The position numbers were made by a program, and so were the translations under genes. The notes beneath the pieces were generated by a model. It had not been told where the DNA came from and did no database searches. It saw nothing but the letters and a program-made list of their open reading frames with translations. Positions 24,551-32,890 of a DNA stretch of 64,000 nucleotides are shown here, piece by piece. The stretch's first letter is position 1. Every line of letters starts with the position of its first letter. Origin of the DNA: Brevibacillus reuszeri (GTDB lineage: Bacteria > Bacillota > Bacilli > Brevibacillales > Brevibacillaceae); assembly GCF_002897295.1 (NCBI RefSeq), contig NZ_BEXF01000021.1, positions 46,376-110,375 of the forward strand, in the 5' to 3' direction.

Positions 24551-24670
24551 ATGAATAGTTCTCTTCCTTTTGTCGGTTGGTTTCTGTATGTGATTGTTCC
24601 AGTCTCTACCTTGATCATCACTGCGGTGATTTTACTCATGATTAAAAAGAGGGAGGAGCCCACGAAATGA
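24551..24670 (+). CDS. Symporter small accessory protein (39 residues)
   Basis: A short gene encoding a single-helix membrane protein: MNSSLPFVGWFLYVIVPVS, then TLIITAVILLMIKKREEPTK and a TGA stop. The stop overlaps the start of the symporter gene (ATGA), so the two are translationally coupled. Its preceding GGGGGTG is a fair RBS. Small one-helix proteins of this kind are found just upstream of sodium:solute symporters and are thought to be partner subunits. The function is inferred from position and shape only. Confidence 0.75.
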   Translation: MNSSLPFVGWFLYVIVPVSTLIITAVILLMIKKREEPTK

Positions 24671-26112
24671 TCGCTACTTTTATTGTTTATCTCGTTCTCG
24701 TTTTCCTTGTTGGCTTGTTTGCGGAACGCTATATATCCAAGAGCGAAGAGGGATATTACCTTGGCGATCGCAACTTCGGGCCTGTAGCGACTGCAATCAG
24801 TGCGGGGGCGACAGATACGAGCGGCTGGATTTTTATCGGAGCAGCCGGTTACTCGTATGTTGCGGGAATCTCGACGATGTGGATGCTGCCTGGATTTGTC
24901 GTAGGCTATTTTATTAACTGGTTTGTAGTAGCACCGCGTTTGCGAAGGCTGGGGACCGAATACAATTGCCTGAGTATCCCCGACTTTTTCGAAAAACGTT
25001 ACGGCTCCAATTTATTGAAAATTACGTCAAGTGTCATTATCGCCATCTTTTTTATCGCCTATATGGGCTCGCAATTAACAGCAGCAGGCAAAGCTTTTCA
25101 TACGATTATTGATATTGATTACAACACAGGACTGATTTTTAGCGCGTTTTTTGTACTTGCCTACACTGTTTTTGGCGGGTATCGCGCAGTTGTTTGGACG
25201 GATGTGATTCAAGGCTTCATCATGATCATGGTTCTGGTCACCTTCCCGATCTATATGATTATCAAGCTAGGGGGATGGGAATCGTTTTTTGCCCAGCTCG
25301 GACAGCTTGACCCAGTGTTGTTGACGCCCGCCGGAGGATCAGTTGGCGCTGCGGCTTTTGGTATCATCGTGGGACTCGTAGGCTTCGGGCTGGGGGAACC
25401 GGGACAGCCGCATATTATTCAGCGCTTTCTCTCTGCCAAGGATGACAAGAGCATCCGCGAGGGCACCTTTATTGCCATGGTATGGGTTATTATTGTGATG
25501 ATGGGCTCCAATCTGCTCGGCCTCATCGGACGGATTCTGACTCCAAGTCTGACTGATCCCGAGTATGTATTTCCTCAGCTCGTCATGGAGACGATGCACC
25601 CTGTCGTGATCGGAGTAGTTTTAGGAGCCATTTTTGCAGCGATTCAGTCAACCTTCTCCTCCCAGCTGATGGTGGCTACACAGTCACTCGCCAGCGATCT
25701 TTTGCGCAGTATTTCCAAGCGTGAGTATAGCAATAAACAGGTCATTACGATCAGCAGAATCACCATGGTCATTCTATCGATTCTCGCAACCGGACTTGCT
25801 CTTATGGACATCCAAGCAGTGTTCACCCTCGTGCTATATGCCTGGGCAGGATTGGGTGCCAGTTTTGGTCCGTTGATTATACTAGCACTCTATTCCAACG
25901 CCGTTACGAAGTGGGGAGCTTTCTGGGGAATGATCTCTGGGACTGTAACCGTTGTCATTTGGAAAAGTACGCCTTATTCGGTGTATCTCTATGAAATCAT
26001 TCCGGGTATGCTCGTCTCCACCATCGTGATTCTGGCTGTCAGCAAATGGACTTCAGCTGCGAAACGTGAGTCAATTCCAGACCATGCGGAGACCGGTATG
26101 ATGAATCGATAA
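24667..26112 (+). CDS. Sodium:solute symporter family (SSS) transporter
   Basis: A 481-residue PutP-like transporter with about 13 membrane helices. Family motifs: SAGATDTSGWIFIGAAG near residue 45 (sodium site on helix 2), FGGYRAVVWTDVIQGFIM near 170, and the long GFGLGEPGQPHIIQRFLSAKD segment. It imports an organic solute with Na+. It is the second gene of a sigma-54-controlled operon that ends with an acetoacetate decarboxylase paralog 16 bp downstream, so an oxo acid such as acetoacetate is a more likely substrate than proline, though PutP-type sequence alone would suggest proline. Confidence 0.9.
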   Translation: MIATFIVYLVLVFLVGLFAERYISKSEEGYYLGDRNFGPVATAISAGATDTSGWIFIGAAGYSYVAGISTMWMLPGFVVGYFINWFVVAPRLRRLGTEYNCLSIPDFFEKRYGSNLLKITSSVIIAIFFIAYMGSQLTAAGKAFHTIIDIDYNTGLIFSAFFVLAYTVFGGYRAVVWTDVIQGFIMIMVLVTFPIYMIIKLGGWESFFAQLGQLDPVLLTPAGGSVGAAAFGIIVGLVGFGLGEPGQPHIIQRFLSAKDDKSIREGTFIAMVWVIIVMMGSNLLGLIGRILTPSLTDPEYVFPQLVMETMHPVVIGVVLGAIFAAIQSTFSSQLMVATQSLASDLLRSISKREYSNKQVITISRITMVILSILATGLALMDIQAVFTLVLYAWAGLGASFGPLIILALYSNAVTKWGAFWGMISGTVTVVIWKSTPYSVYLYEIIPGMLVSTIVILAVSKWTSAAKRESIPDHAETGMMNR

Positions 26113-26128
26113 AAGAGGGGATTCGAAA

Positions 26129-26875
26129 ATGAACACCTATGTAAAAGTGCATGGAAACAATATTCCGATTCAAGCGCCGTTAATTCCAGACCCTTTTGTA
26201 CCATATACGTGCAAAGGATATCGTTCCGTATTCGCTTTATGTGAGGCAGATGAATCTGTCATTCGCAAATATTTGGAGCCGACGCCATTTGAATATGTAG
26301 TCAATCAGTTCATCGTGACAGTGAGTGATTTTAGCAATTGCGACAAAGTGGCTTTTATGGATTGCGCGATTGTCATTCCCGTGAAGTATAAAGATCGCTA
26401 TGGCGGTTACTACCTGTTCGAGTATGAAAATGACGATTCTGCCATCGCAGCAGGTAGAGATTTGTGGGGGTATCCGAAGAAATATGCCGACATCAGCTTG
26501 CGGGAAGAGGATGGAAAAGTGAGAGGCCAGGCGATTCGAAAAGGAAAGGTCATCGTAGATATTGAGTGTAATCTGGCAGCAACTATACCGAATCTCGTCC
26601 AACCGCAGACGTATCCGCATCTGAATTTGCATGTTGTGCCGAAGCCAGATGGCAAGGGGATCGCTTCCATGAAGATCATTTCCAGAGATACGTCCCCCGA
26701 TTTTCAGCTTATTAGTGAGAAGCTGGGGGAGACGACGGTGAACCTGCAAGGTCTGCCCACCGATCCGTTGGATGAGCTGCAGCCAGTAAAGGTACTTGGC
26801 GGAGGGTTGATCATCGGAGATTTTTACGCGACAGAAGAAAACGGCTGGGGACATGTGATCGAAACGTTGATTTAG
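26129..26875 (+). CDS. Acetoacetate decarboxylase family protein (paralog 2)
   Basis: A 248-residue paralog of the protein at 19822. The Schiff-base lysine motif is GRDLWGYPKKYADISL (about residues 110-125), with CAIVIPVKYKDRYGGYYLFEY and VLGGGLIIGDFYA as family blocks. It ends the operon with the SSS symporter. The central region (NLAATIPNLVQPQTYPHLNL) differs from paralog 1, which may mean a different substrate. ATG follows AGAGGGG. A hairpin near 26995-27035 terminates transcription. Confidence 0.87.
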   Translation: MNTYVKVHGNNIPIQAPLIPDPFVPYTCKGYRSVFALCEADESVIRKYLEPTPFEYVVNQFIVTVSDFSNCDKVAFMDCAIVIPVKYKDRYGGYYLFEYENDDSAIAAGRDLWGYPKKYADISLREEDGKVRGQAIRKGKVIVDIECNLAATIPNLVQPQTYPHLNLHVVPKPDGKGIASMKIISRDTSPDFQLISEKLGETTVNLQGLPTDPLDELQPVKVLGGGLIIGDFYATEENGWGHVIETLI

Positions 26876-26994
26876 AGAGACGGACGAGATGGTGAAGGTG
26901 CGTGTAAGCAAGCACCCGATGGGGCGTTCAGAGGAAGTGCTTATGCAAGTCTTTTCCTAGCGAGCGATGAGTCATATGGTGGTTGTACGGCGCA

Positions 26995-27036
26995 ATAAAA
27001 GGAGCTGCCCCGCTTTTCACGAGGGACGCTCCTTTA
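26995..27036. terminator. Bidirectional terminator between adc2 and traB-like gene
   Basis: AAAAGGAGC (26997-27005) pairs with GCTCCTTT (27028-27035), with A-rich sequence before and T-rich after, serving the two convergent genes. The 26876-27053 gap holds nothing else I can recognise. Confidence 0.65.
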
Positions 27037-27053
27037 TGTACACAACCATTCAA

Positions 27054-28448
27054 CTACTTCACAAATTCGACCTTGTAGCCTTTTTGCTTCAATTGGTCGA
27101 TGATCATATCCTTCAAGACAAAATGTCCTGCGCCTACCACTACAAAATAGGTGGACTTGCCTTCTTTGTCGAGCAAGGCAGCTATTTTGGTCGCCATGTT
27201 TTTGTCTCGTTCCCCAAACAATCGTTTTGCGCTGTCGCTTTCTACGAAATCCTGAGAGGAAGTAAAGGATTGGGTAAAGCCTTCTAAATCACCTTTTGCC
27301 CATTGCTGCTGCCATTTGGTAAATTCACCAACGTTATTTTGCTGCGCAGCCGTAGGATTCAAAATGGCATCAAGTGCGTCGTTCAATTCCTTTTCTTGAA
27401 TGTTCATCGGAACGTTGTTAAAGACGTCTGATTGAAGCTTCAGACCTTCGAGCTCTTCAATCGGTTTATCGGTAAGCAATGCGCTTTGCAGGAAATACAT
27501 ATCGACACCCAGCGTAGCGGCTTGGTTCATATCTTCTGGTGAGCTAACAAGAGAGGACATGGACAGACTGGTGGTGATTGCCCACGGCTTTAGTGATTCA
27601 AAAGCTTGCATCGGAAGCTCCAGCTTATCCGACACCTTCTGAAGCTTATCATAGGTTTCTTTGGAAATATGATCCTCCAAGGTCGTGCCATCCGTCAGCA
27701 TCATGGAGTCTGTAAAATATTTCATGTCTTCTGGTTTAGGGGATGCCAGGTTCACTTCGACAAACAAGGAATTGGATGCTGCAAATGCGTCCCTGACCTC
27801 TTTGTGCAGCGGGTACATGTCGGAAATCCCCAAGTGAATGGAGCCGAGCAAATAGAGCGTATTTTCGCCCTTGGTCGCTTTCCAGAGAAGTCCTTTTGCT
27901 CCGGCCTGGGCAGTATCATACGCATAGGAGACGAGTCTGCTTGCGAGTACAGCAGCTTGTTCCGTGGTGCTTGGCTGATCCAGCTCAAGGCCACGAGGGG
28001 TTCCCTGAATGATACCTTTCTTTTGGAGGTACTCGTTTGCCGAGTATTTATCAATCTCAAAAGCTTGCGGCAATTCGTACTGCGTTAGGATAGCGTATAA
28101 AGTGCGAGTGACTGTTTCTCTCGTAATCGTTCCTGTTGCTCGTGACGCGGGAAGGGTTCCCTTTTTGTTCAGTCCCAAGGCATCCAGTTTCTTCGTTGTA
28201 TCTGCCACTAGCGCTTGGAACTTGTCTGCGGTTATCGGCTTTTGAAAAGTCCCGTCATAATACCAGGAAAGTGGGAATATGCCGTATTTTTCGCCTTCGT
28301 GTAAGGTTGGAATCGACCACTGGCTAATCGAAGGAGCTGCAGGGACCTCGTTTGCTTGTACTGTATAGACGCTTCCCAGTATCGTCGTTAGACCGAGGAC
28401 ACCACTGGCAATCAGGCGACTAAGGCTGCTCCATTTTCTAAGTTTCAT
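27054..28448 (-). CDS. TraB/GumN family protein, exported
   Basis: A 464-residue protein with a signal peptide (KLRKWSSLSRLIASGVLGLT, cleavage probably after VQA near residue 32). Residues about 60-195 resemble S-layer-homology-like repeats (ITRETVTRTLYAIL, TTEQAAVLASRLVSYAYD). The TraB/GumN domain follows: LYLLGSIHLGISDMYPL near 200-216 and the C-terminal VVVGAGHFVLKDMI near 440, carrying the paired Gly-x-x-His motifs thought to form a metal-dependent protease site. It should act outside the membrane. ATG 28448 after AGAGGAG. No linked genes. Confidence 0.82.
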   Translation of the reverse strand: MKLRKWSSLSRLIASGVLGLTTILGSVYTVQANEVPAAPSISQWSIPTLHEGEKYGIFPLSWYYDGTFQKPITADKFQALVADTTKKLDALGLNKKGTLPASRATGTITRETVTRTLYAILTQYELPQAFEIDKYSANEYLQKKGIIQGTPRGLELDQPSTTEQAAVLASRLVSYAYDTAQAGAKGLLWKATKGENTLYLLGSIHLGISDMYPLHKEVRDAFAASNSLFVEVNLASPKPEDMKYFTDSMMLTDGTTLEDHISKETYDKLQKVSDKLELPMQAFESLKPWAITTSLSMSSLVSSPEDMNQAATLGVDMYFLQSALLTDKPIEELEGLKLQSDVFNNVPMNIQEKELNDALDAILNPTAAQQNNVGEFTKWQQQWAKGDLEGFTQSFTSSQDFVESDSAKRLFGERDKNMATKIAALLDKEGKSTYFVVVGAGHFVLKDMIIDQLKQKGYKVEFVK

Positions 28449-28569
28449 GCAGAAATCTCCTCTCTTGTAAAAATCTCACTCATTATAGCTTACTCTTGAG
28501 ATTATAACAAACAGATATAGGAAAAGACGGATTTCTGTGATGAAATGAAGAGTGGTCAATTTGGGCATG

Positions 28570-28596
28570 AAAAAGCGCCAACAGGATTGCTGGCGC
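28570..28596 (-). terminator. Terminator of the chemotaxis receptor gene (minus strand)
   Basis: GCGCCA (28575-28580) and TGGCGC (28591-28596), extended inward by CA/TG, with a run of T on the minus strand. It lies 8 bp beyond the stop codon. Confidence 0.65.
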
Positions 28597-28603
28597 ATAT
28601 CTC

Positions 28604-30334
28604 CTACACTTTAAATTTGGCGACGAGTGTCTGCATTTCTTCGGCCACTTTTGAGAGGGAAGCGGCAGATGCAGCGATTTCTTCCATAGAAGCCAGCTGC
28701 TCTTCTCCAGATGCGGCCACACTTTGCGAATGGCTCGAAGATGTTTTCGCAATCTGATTGACTTCCTCCATAGATAACGTGATTTGCTTACTGTTAGCGG
28801 ACAAATCGAGAGTCGTATTGGAAACATCCTGAATTTGCTCAGCAACCTCGCGTAGTGTGAGCAGAATCGTTCCGAATTTTTCCTCGGTAGAATGAACGAT
28901 TTCCAAGCCTACACGAACCTCATCCTGCACCTGATTCATAGATGAAGTGGAATTGTTCGTGTCTGCTTGAATCTCGATGATGAGATCCGAAATTTGCTGG
29001 GCTGATTGCGTGGATTGCTCCGCCAGCTTGCGGACTTCATCGGCTACCACAGCAAATCCACGTCCATGCTCTCCCGCGCGTGCGGCTTCAATAGCTGCAT
29101 TGAGGGCTAGTAGATTCGTCTGATCCGCGATTCCGCGAATGACATCAATGATTTGCCCAATTTGCTCAGAGCGTCCATTCAGCTTGGTAATGAGCGTGCT
29201 GGAATTTTCAACGGTTGCCTGTATCCGTTCCATTTGTCCAACCACCTGCTGCAACGATTGGTTGCCTTCTTCGGCTTGTGCTGAGGAGGTTTGGGCTGAC
29301 GCGGATACTTCCGCACAGTGGTTGGCGATGGTTTGGATCGATTGCTCCATCGTTTTTGTGGTGTGTACGGCTTCTTCAGAGTGCGCGGTTTGTGACTCGG
29401 AGCCACTCGCTACCTCTTGGATGGCAATGACGATGTGCTCTGTTGCTTTGGAGCTTTGCTCTGCACTGGCAAAAAGCTGTTCGGATGAAGAAGCTACCTG
29501 ATGGGAAGTAGCAGAAATTTGTCCAAGCAGCTGACGGATGCTGCCAACCATCTGCTCGAAGCCTTTGACCAAGGTGCCGATTTCATCCCGATTTTTTACT
29601 GTAATAGGGTCTACCTGCAAATCACCTTGGGCAATTTGTTCGGTTTGTTTGGCTAGCAGACCAAGCGGACGCGTGATGCTTCTCGTAAACAAAATAATAA
29701 TTGTGCCACCTGCGATTATGGCAGCAACAAGTGTAAGAATCAGGCTGCGTAACACATCCTGTGCAGGTAAGTTGAAGTCCATGTAATACGTAGTAGCGGT
29801 AATGGCCCAGCCCCATGTCGAGTCAAACTCGGTGTAGGCGATTTTCGGAAGCATCTTGGTTTCGTCATCAGGCGCGTACCATTCTGTATCCATGAAGGCA
29901 CCACCAGTTTTGCTCAGCTCAATATTTTCCTGGATTAGATAACGCCCAGAGCTATCCTGTAAATTCCAAAGATTTTCTCCCTCACCGTCCGGAGCGGCAA
30001 CCTGGTTTCCTTTTTCATCATAAATGTAAATGTATCCGTATTTGCCCAAGTTTACGTTTTGATTAACCGGGCGCGTCCCGTCGGCATTTTTTTCTCCCAG
30101 AATCGCTACTTTTACTCTTTCCTGAGCCTCTGCCAGGTCAAGTCGGCCAGCTTTTACTTCCTGATCCAGCTGGTGAATCAATTCAATCGTCGTACGGACG
30201 GAGTTTTTCAGAGTAGTCTTGCCCAATTCCTCCATAGACGACTTGCCTTGTGAGTATCCAATAAGTCCAATGATCAAACTAGGAATTAACAAAATCAGAA
30301 AACAGATCGTAAGCAGTTTACTGCGCAAATTCAT
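28604..30334 (-). CDS. Methyl-accepting chemotaxis protein with Cache sensor
   Basis: A 576-residue transmembrane receptor. Helix 1 (about 7-29), an extracellular Cache domain (about 35-185, with GYIYIYDEKGNQVAAPDG and DSTWGWAITATTYYMDF), helix 2 (about 196-216), HAMP (about 217-270), then the cytoplasmic signalling coiled coil with the conserved tip IRGIADQTNLLALNAAIEAA. It would bind a small ligand, often an amino or organic acid, and signal through CheW/CheA. ATG 30334 with AGGGAT upstream. A single gene. Confidence 0.93.
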   Translation of the reverse strand: MNLRSKLLTICFLILLIPSLIIGLIGYSQGKSSMEELGKTTLKNSVRTTIELIHQLDQEVKAGRLDLAEAQERVKVAILGEKNADGTRPVNQNVNLGKYGYIYIYDEKGNQVAAPDGEGENLWNLQDSSGRYLIQENIELSKTGGAFMDTEWYAPDDETKMLPKIAYTEFDSTWGWAITATTYYMDFNLPAQDVLRSLILTLVAAIIAGGTIIILFTRSITRPLGLLAKQTEQIAQGDLQVDPITVKNRDEIGTLVKGFEQMVGSIRQLLGQISATSHQVASSSEQLFASAEQSSKATEHIVIAIQEVASGSESQTAHSEEAVHTTKTMEQSIQTIANHCAEVSASAQTSSAQAEEGNQSLQQVVGQMERIQATVENSSTLITKLNGRSEQIGQIIDVIRGIADQTNLLALNAAIEAARAGEHGRGFAVVADEVRKLAEQSTQSAQQISDLIIEIQADTNNSTSSMNQVQDEVRVGLEIVHSTEEKFGTILLTLREVAEQIQDVSNTTLDLSANSKQITLSMEEVNQIAKTSSSHSQSVAASGEEQLASMEEIAASAASLSKVAEEMQTLVAKFKV

Positions 30335-30500
30335 GTAATCCCTTCCCCATAATTTTGTCTTTACTTCCCATTTCCCTGTGTAAAAAGAATCGAAACCATC
30401 GCATTTGAGGATGCATGGGGCGATTTACTATTACTTTGATTCAAAAGAAAAGGATGCACTTAACGCTGGGGTGTTTAATTGAGGGGTAAGGGATCTATTC

Positions 30501-31277
30501 CTATTCTTTTACCTCATGGGTATTGGTGATGATCACCTTGACGCCATGGCTCTCGATTTCCTCCAAAGCCTCTATACTTGCTTCATTACTCGTTATTAGT
30601 AGATCGATAGCGGTGATTGGCACTACTTTTACAAAGGAATCTATTCCGAGCTTTTCATGTGACGCTAGACAAATCGTCTTTCTGGATATTTCGACTACTG
30701 CACTGCCAAGCGAAGCGACTTCGGGAGTAGAAGTGCTTACACCATTTTTCGAGATGCCGCCTCCCGTAATAAAGCATTTGTCCAAAGTAAACTGCTTCAT
30801 GAATGTGTAGGCGAGTGCATCAGTAATGCTCCCTGATTTTTTTAATTTGCCACCTACTAGGTACACATCGATTGATTCTCTGTCTTTTAGAGCGTCCGCT
30901 ACTTTTATTGAATTGGTGACAATGGTAAAAGCAAAGTCGGGAAGAAACGCGATCATCGCGTGATGAATAGACGCACTTCCGATATATACAGTATCCTTTT
31001 CCTGAATGAGAGAGGCTGCATATTTAGCGATGGCTTGTTGCTGAAGAGAAGGCTCTTGGTAGCGCAAAGCAGAAGGGAGAGGAGCAGATCTGACTTTTGT
31101 TGCGGGAATGGCTCCTCCATGTGTGCGTTTTAGCAACCCTTTTTCCTCCATAATGGTCAAGTCTCTGCGGATGGAGTCAATCGACATGTCAAAGAGGTCA
31201 GCCAAATCTCTCGCTAGAACGCGTCCGTCCATTTGGAGAAGCTCGAGGATTTTATCACGTCGTTCATCTGTGAACAA
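30501..31277 (-). CDS. DeoR family transcriptional regulator
   Basis: A 258-residue repressor of sugar or nucleoside type. The DeoR helix-turn-helix is at the start (TDERRDKILELLQMDGRVLA, then MSIDSIRRDLTIMEEKGLL), followed by the DeoR effector domain with VYIGSASIHHAMI and LVGGKLKKSGSITDALA. I choose TTG 31277 as start since AAAGGAGG lies 8 bp before it; the frame is open to 31322. It is divergent from two amidohydrolase genes, with repeated CCGTTTT elements between, so it probably represses them. Confidence 0.85.
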   Translation of the reverse strand: MFTDERRDKILELLQMDGRVLARDLADLFDMSIDSIRRDLTIMEEKGLLKRTHGGAIPATKVRSAPLPSALRYQEPSLQQQAIAKYAASLIQEKDTVYIGSASIHHAMIAFLPDFAFTIVTNSIKVADALKDRESIDVYLVGGKLKKSGSITDALAYTFMKQFTLDKCFITGGGISKNGVSTSTPEVASLGSAVVEISRKTICLASHEKLGIDSFVKVVPITAIDLLITSNEASIEALEEIESHGVKVIITNTHEVKE

Positions 31278-31600
31278 AAAAATCGCCTCCTTTAAGAAAT
31301 GTATCACCAATGCTGATACCATTTTATTCGGTTATATTCCGTTTTGTCAATTTTATATCACTGCATTGTGCCGTTTTTATCTTTTTTTATCCGTTTTATT
31401 TAAACTGTGATTTTTTCATGAGTAAGATGGCAAATCAACCAATAATTAATTATCAGAAAGATATAATAAATAAAATCAATTTGGACAAATTGTAAAGATG
31501 CTGAAAATAGACGTAAAGATTGTGCAAACGAATCACGGCAATATCCTTGATAATAAATAGAATAGAGTCGGAAGATGCAAAAAGAGAGGATGGATCATGG
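31278..31600 (+). promoter_or_regulatory. Divergent control region with three CCGTTTT direct repeats
   Basis: The 323-bp gap between the DeoR gene and the first amidohydrolase gene is AT-rich. CCGTTTT occurs in the same direction at 31339-31345, 31371-31377 and 31391-31397 (spacing 32 and 20 bp). DeoR-family proteins often bind repeated short elements, so these are operator candidates. I see no gene and no convincing -35/-10 pair. Confidence 0.45.
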
Positions 31601-32821
31601 ATGAGCGGTGCTTATTGGTTAACCAATGTTCGCTTGGAAACAGGGTATCATCGGGAAAACGGTATCGTGATCGGGACAGAAACAGCTTTGTTTCACCTTT
31701 TGATTAAAGAGGGAAAGTTTGCATCCATTGTTCCTGCCACCGAAATTTTGAAGGATGGTCTTGAACAGAGGGATGCAAAAGGACGATTAGCGATCCCTTC
31801 CCTGATCGAAAAGCATGTCCATCTGGATAAAACGCTGCTGGGAGAAGAATGGCGAGCAGTCATTCCGGCGGCGAATGTCATTGAGCGATGCGAAATCGAA
31901 AAGCGTATTCTGCCAGGGCTGGCGACGTCAACAAAGGAGCGTGCTGAAAATTTCCTCGCCCTCTTGCTCTCTTATGGCTCCACACATGTTCGGACGCATG
32001 TAGATATTTATCCAGAAGTCGGCATCTCCAATCTGCATGGGGTCAAAGAAGCTCTGGCTACCTTTGAAGATCGTCTGACTCACGAAATCGTTGCGTTTCC
32101 ACAGCATGGCTTGCTGCGCACCAAAGCAAAGGAGCTGGTGAGGGAAGCACTGCGACAAGGTGCTACACATGTAGGTGGCGTAGACCCTGCAACTGTGGAC
32201 GAGGATATCGAGGAATCGTTGTATCAGATGGTCGATATGGCTGTAGAAGCAAAAGCAGGCATCGACCTTCATCTGCACGATATGGGACACTTGGGAACTT
32301 TTACGATGAAACGTTTGGCTGCCATGACAGTTGATGCTGGCTTGCAGGGTAAGGTGGCCATTAGTCACGCGTTTGCTTTAGGCGATATTCCTGTGAATGA
32401 AGCGGAAGAAATGGCGGCGATTTTGCGTGAAGCGGGCATTAGCATTATTACGAGTGTGCCATATTTTAGAGTGATTCCGCCAGTTCCGGTGCTGCACAAA
32501 AATGGCGTAGAGGTAGCGGTCGGATGTGACTGCGTGTTTGATTCCTGGCAGCCTTACGGGAATGGGGACGTGCTGGAACGTCTATGGCGTCTGGCGGAGC
32601 GTTCTCGCTGGCTGGACGAGCTTTCTCTATCCCAATCGCTGCAATTTATTACTGGTGGCAAAACAACGCTGGATCTGGAAGGCAAGCAGCTGTGGCCAGC
32701 TCCTGAGGATGAAGCGAGCCTACTGCTTGTTGAGGCAACCTGCACTGCAGAAGCCATTGCCCGCAGAGCGAAGCGGAGCGCGGTATTTTTCAAAGGTAGC
32801 CTGGTTTCTGGACAAATGTAG
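31601..32821 (+). CDS. Amidohydrolase, cytosine-deaminase-like (tandem copy 1)
   Basis: A 406-residue metal-dependent hydrolase. The first metal motif is HVHLDK (about residue 70), then HLHD (about 226), SHAF (about 255), and GCDCVFDSWQPYGNGD (about 310), which aligns with the CodA block GHDDVFDPW and keeps its metal-site Asp. ATG 31601 follows AGAGAGGA at 10 bp. It shares most motifs with the next gene (opening YWLTNVRLE, GGVDPATVD, ITGGKTTLD), so the two are tandem duplicates. The reaction is deamination or ring opening of an N-heterocycle; the exact substrate is unknown. Confidence 0.87.
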   Translation: MSGAYWLTNVRLETGYHRENGIVIGTETALFHLLIKEGKFASIVPATEILKDGLEQRDAKGRLAIPSLIEKHVHLDKTLLGEEWRAVIPAANVIERCEIEKRILPGLATSTKERAENFLALLLSYGSTHVRTHVDIYPEVGISNLHGVKEALATFEDRLTHEIVAFPQHGLLRTKAKELVREALRQGATHVGGVDPATVDEDIEESLYQMVDMAVEAKAGIDLHLHDMGHLGTFTMKRLAAMTVDAGLQGKVAISHAFALGDIPVNEAEEMAAILREAGISIITSVPYFRVIPPVPVLHKNGVEVAVGCDCVFDSWQPYGNGDVLERLWRLAERSRWLDELSLSQSLQFITGGKTTLDLEGKQLWPAPEDEASLLLVEATCTAEAIARRAKRSAVFFKGSLVSGQM

Positions 32822-32890
32822 TCTTCAAAATCGTTGGAAGGCAATAGATCGGCTTCACTTATTTTCATAGAGAAAGGATGTACGAAATAG

